From the NCBI GenBank assembly GCA_030549175.1, contig JAUKUA010000003.1:5580001-5644000 (forward strand): a DNA stretch of 64,000 nucleotides. The letters run 5' to 3'. Within the stretch, counting starts at the first letter, position 1. Each line of letters opens with the position of its first letter. Position numbers and translations under genes: made by a program. Below are positions 10,573 to 23,952 of this stretch, piece by piece. The DNA is from Lasiosphaeris hirsuta (taxonomy: Eukaryota > Ascomycota > Sordariomycetes > Sordariales > Lasiosphaeriaceae). The notes under the pieces are model-generated. The model was not told the origin of the DNA, searched no databases, and worked only from the letters and a program-made list of their open reading frames with translations.

Positions 10573-11319
10573 TCAGGCAGCAATACCATCTCCACCACCG
10601 CCTCCACCGTCATCGCTACTGTCTCCATCGCTGATATGCCCACCATAGCCATTCACCATGACACCATTGTTAGGCTGTGGGAAGGTGGTGGGCCAGTGGA
10701 TTTCGTTGTAGGTTCCCCATCTCTTACTCAGGCTCTCAAGGTGTTCATGGAAGAGAAAGTCCTGGGCCTCCTCGCTCCCCATGTACCGTTCCAAAACCGG
10801 CGGGAGCGTGGGCAAGACAGCATCCAACCAGCGAACCACTTCCTCATGCCCCCTCCCTAATCTGAGCAACGCCATGACTCCCTCGAGAGCGATCACGTCA
10901 GCCCCAAGTTTATCCCTCAAACAAGCCTCAACTTCCCACAAGCCGACTTTTCCGATGCCCAATTTGCCGCACATCCAGCCCTGGGTGTCGGGCTTGTGGA
11001 TGAAGAGCGCTCTCGCAACTCTGGCTGGCATGTAGGCGGCGGACCAGAGGCCGTATGCTTCGGTGATCTCCTCCATCAGCTCCCTCCTCGTGACTCTGCC
11101 ACCATTCGCAATACGACACGCAATCCCTTTTAGGGGTGCCCAACATCCGTACTGGTTTGTTACGGTGGGCGTTTCGCCCGAGTCGATGTAGACAAATAGC
11201 TTTTGCCACTTATGCTGCGTGGTAAAGTCTATGGGCTCGAACTCTGTCTCGGGTCCCTCGGGGGTAGCGAGAGCGGCAGAGGGGGGCTCTGGGTGGTCCA
11301 TCTGGTCTGGCGTAGACAT
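10573..11319 (-). CDS. uncharacterised 248-aa protein
   Basis: Single-exon frame on the minus strand, ATG at 11319, 248 residues. The N-terminus is acidic and proline-rich (MSTPDQMDHPEPPSAALATP). The middle is a compact mixed alpha/beta-like segment: KWQKLFVYIDSGETPTVTNQ at ~36-55, then GRVTRRELMEEITEAYGLWS and VEACLRDKLGADVIALEGVM. It ends in a Gly/Asp run (DGDSSDDGGGGGGDGIAA). No signal peptide, membrane span or known catalytic motif is seen. Codon use and length favour a real gene. It looks like a lineage-restricted fungal protein and I cannot assign a function. Confidence 0.6.
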   Translation of the reverse strand: MSTPDQMDHPEPPSAALATPEGPETEFEPIDFTTQHKWQKLFVYIDSGETPTVTNQYGCWAPLKGIACRIANGGRVTRRELMEEITEAYGLWSAAYMPARVARALFIHKPDTQGWMCGKLGIGKVGLWEVEACLRDKLGADVIALEGVMALLRLGRGHEEVVRWLDAVLPTLPPVLERYMGSEEAQDFLFHEHLESLSKRWGTYNEIHWPTTFPQPNNGVMVNGYGGHISDGDSSDDGGGGGGDGIAA

Positions 11320-12788
11320 ATTCCGGGATAGGGGGAGCGATAATTATGGACGGGATGTTGGCTGGTGGTAACGTGGTCAGGCTTTATCGCAACGGTTTGA
11401 ATAACTGATGATTGCCCCCCGGCTTCTGTGAAAGGAATCGAACTGAGTCGATGGCAGTTGGAGCAGCAAACTCGGATGTTTCAACCGTGCCTTCCCGCCC
11501 TCAACACTTCCACCGTGCCTTCCTCAACGAACGCCACCACGACTACTAAGTCAACCTCATTTTCAAGCTCCCAGCTCCCCTGCAGCTTCCCCGCTGTCAC
11601 CAAACACGCAGTAAAGCCCCTCATCAGAGTACTTACTCACAGGCCAATTCGCCGTCCACGAAAAGACACCATACTCACCTTACTCTCTCCCCTCCTCCTT
11701 ACATTCATCTTTCTCACAGAGGCACTGTTGGTGTGGGCTGGCTATAGGATTTCAGACTTCACATTGAAATCAATCATCTCTCATCAACAAAATCAAACAC
11801 CTCTCGACTGAAAAATTCAAGTTGCACCATCCAAGGCTCAAGCCGCCCAGAGCATCGACGACGTGCGTAGTGTGCTTTCCGAATGCGTTGACTGCTTTGC
11901 AAAGACGCTGCGATTGGTGACTAGGTGGGAGATTGAATTTGCCGGTTTGCGAGGCTGCGGTCTACTTGCAGGTATAGAGATCGGGTCCATGCATGGATAT
12001 TTCCCAACGTCATGGAACTTTCAAAATGAACCCGGCCATCTGTCCAGGTCTGAACTCTAATCAGATTCTCAGGGGACCACAGCTTTTCGATAAAGCCACG
12101 GAACGGCTTGCCTCTGGGTCCAAGGCGAGGATTGACTTCCCAACGGCAGCCTTCTTGACCAGCAACTCAATCGAGAACAGTAAGCTGCCCATCATAGAAA
12201 GCAAGCGTGCTCAATATTCTGCCCCCGTACAGTTCGTCCGATGTTGCTGTAAGCGCGGACTCCGCCATATCAACAGGTATAATTACCCTACCAACTAACA
12301 AGCACGGAATTTAGCAAGTAGTGTGGTGGCATTATCCTCGGGCTTGTAGGCTCTATGAACAGCCGTCTTGGTGTGGCCAAACCCCAATCATCAAGATTAA
12401 TAATAATCTTTTCTTTTTTTGATTGGTTAAATCCTAAGATCAGGACTCATCTCTTTTGATTATGATTAACATTGCTGAATCTTTGCTTCCCAGTCTGCAT
12501 CTTGAGTCTGCATCCTGGATGCTGCTTTGATTTCTGCATGTCAAAGCTCACCGTGCAACAAAAAGCCAAGTGTCAAAAAGCGAAGCGCTCGCCGGAGTCG
12601 CTGGGATTCTTTTCTCTCCATGTTAAAGCTCAGTGGATCTTCACTCATCTATTCGCCTTTTGGAGGATATCTTTTTGTATGTGAACGCTGATATTTGCCC
12701 AACGCAAATACACGTATAAACCCAATAGTCAACACCAAACGCCTTCAGTAACGCCATCCCTATATCACCTGCCATGGCGTGGCCCTTA
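11320..12788. other. divergent/3' flanking region, no supported gene
   Basis: Upstream DNA of the 248-aa gene and the 3' region of DIM1. The segment 11430-12300 has several open stretches on the plus strand, one with an ATG at 11993. They lack recognisable protein sequence, and I do not call them. A perfect inverted repeat with 7-bp arms (AAGATTA/TAATCTT) occupies 12393-12410, next to a T-rich tract. Confidence 0.5.
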
Positions 12789-14589
<1,801 letters not shown>

Positions 14590-15696
14590 TGTCCTGGGTT
14601 TCACTCGCTGAATGATTCGTCTTTGTAGGGGCCGGTGAGGGTGAGGCTATTCTCGAGTCCGGGGTGGGATTATGTCGATCGGGTGTCTTGCGCTCTGCAC
14701 TGGTTCCTCGCACAGCTCTCCAACGTCGACGCCAATAATTTTTTGTTCACATAGGGCAGAAAAGAAGGTACCCCGCCAAAAACTGAGATAAGATAAGCCA
14801 CGCCCACACACCGCCTTCACTCAAGTCTTGAGGTCGCTGTCTATTTCTTTAGTGCATAGAGATATACAATTGGCAATACTAGTTCCTAGTGTATGTGTGC
14901 TACGAAAATGTGGTAGCCTTGCTGTATCTCCTGGCGAGGTTTATTCACACTCTGCTAGGTTTGCAATTGGACATGAGGCTTGGGAGACAGCAAGCCCCGA
15001 CAGAGCCTAGATCAAACACCTTGCTGGCTGGTCTGTGCGCAAGCCACACACTATGCTTGTTCCATGCTCGAGTGTCCTCCGTCTGACGGCGCCAGGGAAT
15101 CGCGAATCTGAAATGTGTGCCGGCACATATTTATTTGTAGCGTTTGCTAAGCTCAGGTGGTCAGCCAGGACAGCAGCGAGAACAGGGAGAACGCAGAAAG
15201 GGTAGAAAAAGGAGGTGTGTGGCGCTGTCGGGAGGACTCCGTGCAAGCCGTTTGTGATGCGCAAGTGGGAGCTGGTTTCATTGTTGCCCACTGACGTAAC
15301 GAGCCACGCCTGCTTTTGCGGCGAAGCTCGGCTGAGGGGCACTTGAGCCTTGGACCCTGGGACCCTGGGACCCAGGAACATGCCTTCCCCGTATAATTGA
15401 CGGGTTGACGGTGGTTGAACAGCTCACTTGTCATTTCATCGGTATATTTAACCTTCACCTCCAGCTGCCGGAAGCTGTCATGTGTTTGCCTCAATGAGGC
15501 TGCTCCCGCATCATCCTCGCCCTGCAGCATTGTGCCGGAAACGGCGCAAATCGGATGATCGTCGCTGACACAGGCCAGAAGCAACTAACTTCATAGACAG
15601 TTTTGACAACTTCCCGCCTTGAGGTCGTGATTCTTGGTAAATAGCCCTTTACTCTCCCTAGCTCTGCTACCGCTCGGGTGCGGAGTCGCATGCGCC
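14590..15696. other. divergent promoter region, DIM1 / alpha-arrestin
   Basis: No gene supported. The two flanking genes diverge from here. A short tandem repeat of the unit TGGGACCC occurs at 15351-15373. The sequence before 15697 is C/T-rich, as in a fungal leader. Confidence 0.6.
15351..15376 (+). repeat. short tandem repeat TGGGACCC
   Basis: TGGACCC followed by two exact TGGGACCC units and AGG. Because the unit is nearly self-complementary, the array can also fold on itself. Confidence 0.7.
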
Positions 15697-17509
15697 ATGT
15701 CGATCAGGATATCGCTGGAAAACCAGCCCGAATTCTATACCAACCTTGACGTCATCCGCGGCCATATCATTATCTCACTGAGCCGCCCCGAACATGTTGG
15801 CGCCATCATCGTCAAGCTCGAAGGCGAGTCCAGAACCGCCCTGGGCATGCCGCCCGACGGCTCCTCGCTCGGCATCGCCCAGCGGGAACTAGGCCCTAGC
15901 GGCGACATCCTTAACGAGAACCACAAGATCCTTTACAACGTCGCCCAGGTCTTCCCCGATGAGAATAGGCCTATGGTGCCCGTTCCCACCATCTTGGCGC
16001 CCGGCCAGCACCGTTTCGCCTTTTCCTTCAAATTCCCCTTTAACAACGCCTGCGCGGACCCCTCGGCCATGGCTCTCATTGGCGGCATCGCTGGTCCGGG
16101 TGGTTTGGCTTCGGGTTCGGGACTTTTTGGCCTGGGTGGAATCCGTGTCATGGACGGGACCAAGCAGCTGATGTACTCTCATGTCAAGAAGACGTTGCCT
16201 CCAAGCTTCACTGGCTTCCCGGGCGAGGCCGAGATTCGGTACTATGTCAAGGTCACCATACAGCGTCCGGGCTTGTTCCGCGAGAACTGGAGATATCAGA
16301 TCGGCCTCAAGTTCTTGCCCATCGAGCCGCCCAGGCCGCCCAAGTCAAATCAGGAAGCCTATGCCAGGAGGCCCTTCACCTTCCGCCCACGGAGTCAACC
16401 CCCAAGCCCGTCGCCTGAGCAGCAGAAGCGACCATTCCTTTTTTCCGCCTGGGGCGGAAGCAACCCTCGCATGTCAAGCCACGGGCCATCTACAGCCTCG
16501 CCAAGCCTACCTAGGGACTCCCAGCAGTCGTTATCTGCCCTCGTCGAAGGCGCTCCCTCGATCGAGATGTCCGCCAGAGTTCCTCACCCGGCAGTTCTTA
16601 CCTGTAACAAACCGATACCACTGCGGCTGATTGCCAAGAAGCTTGCGCTAGCCGACGCTGAAGTCTTCCTCATCGCCATGCAGGTCGACCTCGTCGGCCG
16701 GACCGTAGTACGGTGCCAGGACCTGATCCACACCGAAACCACACGCTGGGTTATCCTATCGCGCCACGGCCTGTCGATTTCCGTGTCTAGCCCCGGTGAC
16801 GCTGTGGGGGCTGAAATTGTCGTGCCCGACACTATGTGGCATGACATGCCTCTCCCGAACACCGTCATGCCAAGCTTCGTGACATGTAATCTAAGGTCCG
16901 CCCCTCTCCCAACGTACCCATCAAGACCGCTCAGCCACTGACCTACCACACAGCCGAGACTACCAACTCGACATCAAGCTCGGCCTTGCCTGGGGCAAGC
17001 CGCCCGCCAGCAGCAGCAGCTCCGTATTCGCAGGCAAGGGCAAGAACCGGCTGGACCTCTCCTCAATCCCCCAGGAAATCCACCTGCCCCTCCACTTCAG
17101 CGCCGTCCAGGTCTACTCGGGCCTGGCGCCCTCGCCTGAGCTGGTCGAGGCCGCCCGCCAAGGCCATGGGCGGCGACAACAACAGCCCGTCAAGCCGCAA
17201 CAACGGCCTCTCGCCCCCAGCCAACCCCAACACCAACCCCAATTCCAGCAGCAGCGACCGCAGGTCGCCCCGGCCCTCCCGCCGCGCCAGAGCCAGACGG
17301 CAGTGCCGCAGCAGCAGCCGCCCGACGCGCTGTACCCCCCGCAGCTGCTGCCCGGGCAGGAAGCACCGCCGTACGACGACGCGCCGCCGAGCTACGACGA
17401 GGCCATAGCCGAGGTCATGACGGGCCCCGTCATCCCCAACGCGGCGAGGCCCGCGTATAGCGGTGTGACCAACGAGAATGAGCCAAGTACGCTACCTGAA
17501 AAGAATTAG
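15697..17509 (+). CDS. alpha-arrestin (arrestin-related trafficking adaptor)
   Basis: Two exons, 15697-16895 and 16954-17509, 584 aa. ATG 15697 gives MSIRISLENQPEFYTNLDVI, the usual start of fungal arrestin N domains. Residues 1-~220 form the N-terminal arrestin fold (GHIIISLSRPEHVGAIIVKL, LAPGQHRFAFSFKFP, PPSFTGFPGEAEIRYYVKVT). The C domain covers ~285-430, and the splice junction restores SFVTCNLSRDYQLDIKLGL. The tail is Gln/Pro-rich and has PY-type motifs PPYDDAPPSYDEA at ~537-550. PY motifs recruit Rsp5-type HECT ubiquitin ligases, so the protein probably directs ubiquitination and endocytosis of plasma-membrane transporters (inference from the family). The intron donor is GTCCGC, which is unusual; the branch point CTGAC and acceptor CACAG are normal. 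Confidence 0.92.
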
Positions 17510-18592
17510 CTGGTGGAAAAGTGATGGGGAAGAATAGGGCAGGATATTACGTAGGCGAGAGAGGGCGGAATTTGTATATGGGTAAGGAGGTGCATGGTAC
17601 ATTTGGTAATTAGGATACCCCATGAGGCTAGGAGAGTTGGGGTTGGAGGATAAAGGGGGGGACGCATTATACTACATAAACACGGAGAACTTGAGCTTAA
17701 GCGCATGGGTCACTTGCTCGCGAATATTGTCAACCATAAAACCACAGAGTTTAGTTAGTATCTGTTACGAGGTTGGCCTCGTCCCTGCTCCGATAGCAAA
17801 GAGCTCCCGTCCTGGGCGATGAGCTATCTGGTCAATCCCCAAACACCATGTATCCTCACACGCTGAACCCACCTAATGGAGGTTCGTTGATGAACCGCAA
17901 GCAAAAAAGCCACGCCGGTAAATCAGAAATCTGGCAGGTAAATCTGGCAAACACAGGCCCCATTTGCTCGCCCAACTTCCCAATTGTTTCCCCTTAGCGC
18001 TTTGCTCGCTCTCTCACCAAAAAACCCTCTCGTGACCGCCGTGAGCCAAAACAACCAACACCAAAACCCAAAGGCAAAAGAAAGAGGAAAAAAAGCAATG
18101 TCCCGACAATGCACCCCCTTCTCTTGTAGAACCGTCCCCCAAAACGCCGCTTCAGGTCCTTGATGACTTTTAGATCTGTTCTGCCAAACCCCCCCCCCTT
18201 TCCCCCGAATTGAGCCGTGGCTCATCTCCTTGATAAATCAGCCAAGCAAAAGGCGTCTAGAGAAAATGAAAGGGGAATATAGCTGCCGTAACGGGTCGTA
18301 ACAAGTCAAACGCTAGAGTTGATGATGTTGAGAAAAAAAGTCAGGAATGATAACCGAGTCTCGACACCCGGCGAAAGAAAAAGACAGCGCATGCCCCTCA
18401 TACACTTTCCACTGCGAAAGTCAAGCAAAATAACCTCCCCACCTTTCAGGACGAATCATCCAAAAGGATCCCGTGTTTGACGTCGGACGAAGTTGCTAAA
18501 GGTCGCTGAAGCAATGAACGGTTCGGAAATGCAAAGAACGTACCATAATATTCCTCTGCTCGAGTGTTTCAGTGCTTCAAGATTGAGTAACG
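17510..18592. other. convergent intergenic region
   Basis: This lies between two converging 3' ends. It is A-rich in places on the plus strand (17960-18100, 18330-18400) and probably contains both 3' UTRs. No gene is seen. Confidence 0.6.
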
Positions 18593-21500
18593 TCAGTCAT
18601 CAATCTCGATCACTTCCACATCGTGTCGCCGTGCCACTGAAGTGGGCGGAGCCGATGCCTTTCTTGCTCTTGCTGCAAGAGGAATATCATCTTCGTCATC
18701 CGTAGTATCGTCGCCGTCATCGGTCTGAAGAATTGGATACCACGTGCCGTCTGGTCGTACGTGAATTGACTTGGTATGCAGCTTGTTTTCTGCCTCGAGC
18801 TTTTTGCGTACGTCAGCTAGGAAGCCGTCAATACGTAGGCTGTAAGGTCTTGCGTCCTTGTTGCAGCATGATATGGGACACGTCCACTTGTCGGGATGGC
18901 TGGGCTCCAGTGCAGTCGAGCAACCACATTGTATCTCCTCGCTATGAGGACATTTCGGTAATGTCTTGGAGGGCAGCCTCGTCAAAAGCCACGTCTCCAG
19001 GTCAAAGCACTCCATGTGGGTGCATTCAACCCCTCTGACGGGTATGTTGAAGATGACCGACGTGAAAGGATCAGCCAGGTCGATAGCCAGATCGGGCATG
19101 TCTATTATGATGCCATCGTCATTACCGGAGCTTGTTAGTCGGGCTTTAATGGCATTTAGTGTCTCCTCTTCCGGGGTAGGACCCGGTTCCCAAACCAGGT
19201 TGACAACGTCGGAATGGCTCAGGGTTTCTAGCATCTCGATGGCAAGAAAGCGATTTCTGGCGCTCTGTCGGTTGAGATCAGGAAGGGAAACCTCGAGAAC
19301 ATTCGTGCCGCAGACAATGAAGTCGGTGAGTTCAGTGGGCAGGTCTTTTCCATTGTGGGAATATCTCCGGATACTGAGAGGCTGCTTGTTGAGGCTCATG
19401 AAGATGTTGGGGGGCCAGCTCATGTCGAGAATAGACCACTGAGACTCGGTAACCACACTGCCTGGGACTTCAATCTTGCAGCACCGAACTCTCCATCGTA
19501 ATGAACCAGAAAAATGCTCGGCAACTGGCAAAAGCAGATCATCTTTCCGGAAACTTGCCGAGGCCAAGGCCAATTGCTCGGTGGTCACTTCAAAGTACAG
19601 CCTCTGCACCGCGTTTTGAGGCTGGGCGGGGACAGGCCGCACAGGGAGCGACTTCACAGCCTGGTAATAACGCTCTGCCGGTTTGGCTGCCTTTGCAACG
19701 CGCTTTGGGCTACGAACATGGGCTTGGTGCAGCGACATCATGATGGACTTCTTGTCTGAGGGGTCCGAGGGCCATTCTGGCCGTGATATCTGATGGCCCT
19801 TGGGTGGCATTAGTGGTTCCATGTCCGGTGCTCGCAGGTGTCTTGGACGCTGGTACACGTTATGCTGAATCTGCTGTGTTGGTGGCTGTGCCCGGGCAGC
19901 ACTTGGGGAAAAGCTAACGTTGAAAGAGTAACCGGGCATGTGGGCCCCGGCAAGAGCCATAGTAGGGTCGAGGGTACTTGGAGAGAGCCCGCCTACGTTG
20001 TTAGTTTGCGTAACTGGGTGGTTGTGCATTGAGGCCTCAGCGAGCATTTGACGCCGGGCCTCCGTATTTTGCATTTGCATCAACTCATATCGATGCATTT
20101 GCTGAACTTGCTGCTCCACCGCCATTCGTTGTTGCATAGCTGCCTGTTGCTGAAATACTTGCTGCTGGGATGGGAGTTGCTGAGAGGGAAGTTGAAGTTG
20201 CTGCGGGTGCTGTTGCTGCACCTGCTGCCGCGCCTGCTGTTGAAGCTGCTGCTGTTGCTGCACCTGCTGCCGCGCCTGTTGTTGAAGCTGCTGCAGCTGT
20301 TGCAGCCGCACTTGTTGCTGCTGGGCTAGGGGGTGTTGCTGCGATAGTTCCTGGTGTGGTATCTGGGGGTGGTGCGGGAGCGGCTGCTGTTGCAAGAGAA
20401 GCTGCTGATGTGCCTGTTCTTGGAAATGTAGCTGCTGTTCTTGCAACTGATGCATAATCTCTGGCGTCATGAGCATGCCGGAAGAATTGTGCCCCTGTAT
20501 CATACTGGGTGATTGCCCGCTGGAAGGAACTGGGGAAGAGACTGACGACCCTTGACGAACGGTAGATGGGTTGAAGGCTTGCCCTACGCTTCCTTGATGG
20601 ATGGTAGGTGAGTGAAAGGCCTGCCTCGCATTTCTCTGGGTTTTCGCGACTGCAGCAGCTGCAATGAGGTGCTTAAATTTTCTGATCAGAATATCATTTC
20701 GCTGTTTTGATGCTGGTGTTGTTGGGGTTAACACAAGAAGTCCGGTCGTCTCGCTTCGATGGTAGTTTTGGTCCTCCCGGAACACTTTCTCCATTTGGGC
20801 CCCAAATTGACCGTCCGGTACACCCAACCGTCTCCTTGACGCGGTGAAGAATATTATTTGTAAAGTAGGAGAGTAACAACCCAGAGTGCCGAGGAGCTCA
20901 TCCACAAGATAGGGATAGTTCCGTTCCGCCGAGCTCTTGGACAGGGGCTGGAAATTGTTGGCCAGCTTCTCGAGGAATTTGCAAGCCTGGTTAACCATCG
21001 GCAAGTATGTCGTAGCTGGGTTGATAAGCCGAGCAATGGGCTCCGGAAAACGGGAAAACCACGCCTGAGTTAGGGGCGCGACCTGCTGATTCTTTTTGAG
21101 AATCTGCTCAATTATGGTAAAGGCCTTATCGATTATCTCGGGGGGGTACTGAATCCATTTGTGAGCCTCACCTGGAGACTCGGACCACACGCAGTAGAGT
21201 TGGTGCAGGGCAAGAAAGAAGCCATCCTCGTTCGTACAAGCCTCTCTCAACAGCTGGATCCGCGGCCTCTCTACATTAGAAGTGAGTGCTTGCTCTCCGC
21301 CACGCTCCTGGATGTGCTGATCAATCTTTGGTATGAAAAGCGAGTACTTGAGAGGGATAAATGACGTTTGTGGTGGCTGACTGAGGCCGAGGTTAGCAAC
21401 TGGACTGGGAAAGTATTCAAAACTTTGTCCACGAGGGAACCTACTCCATCTTCCGCCTTTTAAAGGGTGGCGCAGCGTTTGCTGGCGCGACTGCCGATGT

Positions 21501-22235
21501 GTGATCGTCGAAGCCTGGATGTTGGGCTTCACCGAATGACGCCGAGGCCGCTCCGGAGAAGCTTGCACTCGACGCGGGTCGACCCATGTTATTGATAGCT
21601 GTCTGGTGCACGACAGGAGAAAGTTGTGCATTGGCCAGAAAGGGTGAGTTGTTCACGTCGGTAGAAGGCGCCGACAGGCTGCCTCCAGCGCCAAAGGCAT
21701 CGTGGGTGCGAGGGACCGAGGTGTCGATCGTCAGGTCATGCACAAATCGGGCATCTGTCAGTGGGTGAATGGGCGTCGGGGCGCTCATACTTTGGAGGTC
21801 GGGGAGCGAGGCTGGATTCGGGTTGGGGCTATCGTGAGGATTTGACACGGCCGGACTTGGTTCATCGCTGGGAGCAGGCGACGGGAGAACACTTTGCGCG
21901 TGTCTGCGGGCAGCGAAAATGCTTGTTAGCACATGATCCACATACGGCTCCTTTTCAGGCAGCACTGCGCTGGGCACGAAGAATTCGGCTTTTTGAAAGG
22001 GGAGAGAGAGAGAGGTGATTCCATACTGCTGCTGCACCGCTTGGGCGATGATGGACTGGTGCTGAGGCAGTCGGGTCGGAATCGGGTGATCGGAGGGTTT
22101 CGGCGCGCCGGGCGTCATCCATGGTCGCTTTCGGCTACCTTTGACGAAGGCGTTGACAGTAGCGTTCGACGTCGCTATCTGTCTCTCGATCGCGGGAGGG
22201 TATTGGGGTCCTCCAGCATAGTTTTGCGCTGGCAT
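18593..22235 (-). CDS. PIAS/Siz-type SP-RING (MIZ) zinc-finger protein, probable SUMO E3 ligase
   Basis: Two exons, 21445-22235 and 18593-21380, 1192 aa; the intron is 21381-21444 (donor GTAGGT, GCTAACC branch, acceptor CTCAG). ATG 22235 gives MPAQNYAGGPQYPPAIERQI. The first ~260 residues are low-complexity and end in a basic KRRK that could be a nuclear signal. Residues ~575-700 are a glutamine-rich block. Residues ~855-1030 resemble the PINIT-like region that precedes the ring. The SP-RING is at ~1045-1110: VECTHMECFDLETWLLTRLP with C-x-H and C ligands, then a spacer with extra cysteines and KWTCPISCCNKDARPYSLRIDGF. The C-terminus is acidic (DDTTDDEDDIPL, VEVIEIDD), the latter resembling a SUMO-interacting motif. 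By family it promotes SUMO transfer in the nucleus. It is closer to Zmiz-like than to short Siz proteins in layout. The upstream frame is open, so an extra 5' exon is possible. Confidence 0.88.
20210..20293 (-). repeat. 42-nt tandem duplication in the glutamine-rich block
   Basis: Two adjacent 42-nt units (20210-20251 and 20252-20293) differ at one base and encode the same 14-residue glutamine-rich peptide twice (units containing QQQARQQVQQQ). It is coding and in frame. Confidence 0.9.
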
Positions 22236-23952
22236 GGTACTCTTACCCCCGGCAACTGGTTGCGACAAAGGTGTGGGTAATGCAATACTGGCGGACCCAG
22301 AGTGGTGAGCGGGGGGGGGGGGGGCGGGGAATTCACTTCAGCTGAGTGGGACGAGATAGACACGCACCATGAGTGAGAAGGTGTCAAATGTTAGGCAAGT
22401 CGCTGACAAGGACGAGCGCAGCAACAGGGCAGCGAAGGCGATGGTGATCAGCGGAAGTTGCAGTGGTGGGAAGGGGCGAGAGGATTCTCGAGTCGCTGTT
22501 GACAAGCGAGGCAGGACGGCCAAGACGCGGCAGTACGGCAGGCTTGATCGTGGGTATCGCTATCGCCGTGTAGGGGAGGTAGCAAATAGGAGTTGCGAGG
22601 AGTGTGGTAAGGGAAGGTGCGAGGATTTGCGAGGTGCGCGGTTGCGAGGGCGGTTGGTGTGGGCGGTCACGGTGGCAATCGCAGAAGGCGCCCAGCGACA
22701 AGAGTTCAGACGAAGACGGGAAAAGGGCTCACTAATGGCGGGGGGCCTGGGGGTGCAGAAAGAAGCATCATCAGGTGCAGAAAGAAGCGCGGCAGCGAAG
22801 CGTGGTGCATTCCTCGCTTGTTTCCCCTTTCTCCTCTATCCCCTTGTCTTTATCGCACGAGGTGACGTTGGAGAGCCCAAGTTGAGGCTCCGGAGCCAGA
22901 CGAGCCAGGTCGTGATTGTGACTGCCCAGCTGCGCTGCGTTGCACTGAGAAGACTTCCGGTTTTCCGTCAGGTTTCCGCCAGTTTCCCGGGACTTGCCGG
23001 CCAATCGGGGCGTGCCCTCTCGATGCGGAGGATTGCTTTTGCTGTTGTTGGAGCGCTGCTCCTTTGCTCTTTGCTTTTCGTTTCCTTCCTTTTACGAATA
23101 GTTCCCCTGTTTATATCCCGCCACGGCAGGACCCCGTACTATCTATACTCATATGCGCAGGACTCGGAAATCTCAGCCAACGAGGCACGGCACGGCAATG
23201 GCTATGTACACGTGTTGAGCCCGTGCCGAATTGGTAATATGAAAAACGTGGTAATAAATGCCCATGATTCTACACTGAGTTTCTCCATTTCATCCACCGC
23301 ATGGCACCACCGACTCAGGGCATGAAGAAGCAAACATGCTCCGGGGGTTGCGGAGGCTGGCTACGCCCGACGAAAGAAGGCATCCTGCCAGCCTGCTGAC
23401 CATGTGTGTTATACGTAACGAATACTGCTTAGAAACAAGGGGCCGAAGATAGTTTGGACTACCGCCACAGAGTATACCAATCCACTCGAACCCGGCACTT
23501 GTTGGCAAACGACGCCGGCATTTCGGCCTGTAGCACCGTGGCACCAGCCTTCGCTCAGCACGAGAAGCCTTGGCCGTGTTGCCGTGGTGGGGTTCCCAAC
23601 ACTGAGGAAGGTCTGGGTGGATGGACGGGGGACCAAGGTTCACGTGTATCCATTGGATTCGGATACCTCCCCACTGCTCTAGGGCCCTGGGCCTGAAGCC
23701 TAGAGCCACTATCGCAACAGTCCTGGCCCATCCCGCTATCCCCGCTACCTGCTCCCGTCGACAGCTGCAGACGGAGGCCGATTTCTCCGCCTGGCCAATC
23801 AGAACATTGCCAGCTCTTGGTGGGGCTGCAGCGCCGGCAGGCTACGAGCGAGAGCCGAAAAATTTCGTGGGTGCGACGCTGAGTTCTAGTCAGAGTTCCG
23901 AGTTCTGGCAGGAAGGGAAGAAAAGTCACCATCCAACCCCAATCACGCAACC
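22236..23952. other. divergent promoter region, SP-RING gene / UTP15
   Basis: Shared upstream region of two divergent genes. An open frame of 318 codons runs through 22369-23325 on the plus strand, but it is Arg/Gly-rich, without recognisable sequence and probably fortuitous. A run of 14 G lies at 22311-22324, just upstream of the SP-RING start. Confidence 0.55.
22311..22324 (+). repeat. G14 homopolymer
   Basis: Fourteen consecutive G about 75 bp upstream of the SP-RING gene start codon. The exact length is uncertain in any sequencing data. Confidence 0.8.

Noticed and set aside
11993..12298. 101-codon plus-strand frame
   Set aside because: Has an ATG but no protein-like features and no supporting splice signals; left as unexplained intergenic DNA.
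22369..23325. 318-codon plus-strand frame upstream of UTP15
   Set aside because: Starts at a genuine ATG but is Arg/Gly/Ser-rich without domain-like sequence, lies in the divergent promoter of two clear genes and overlaps open frames on the other strand.
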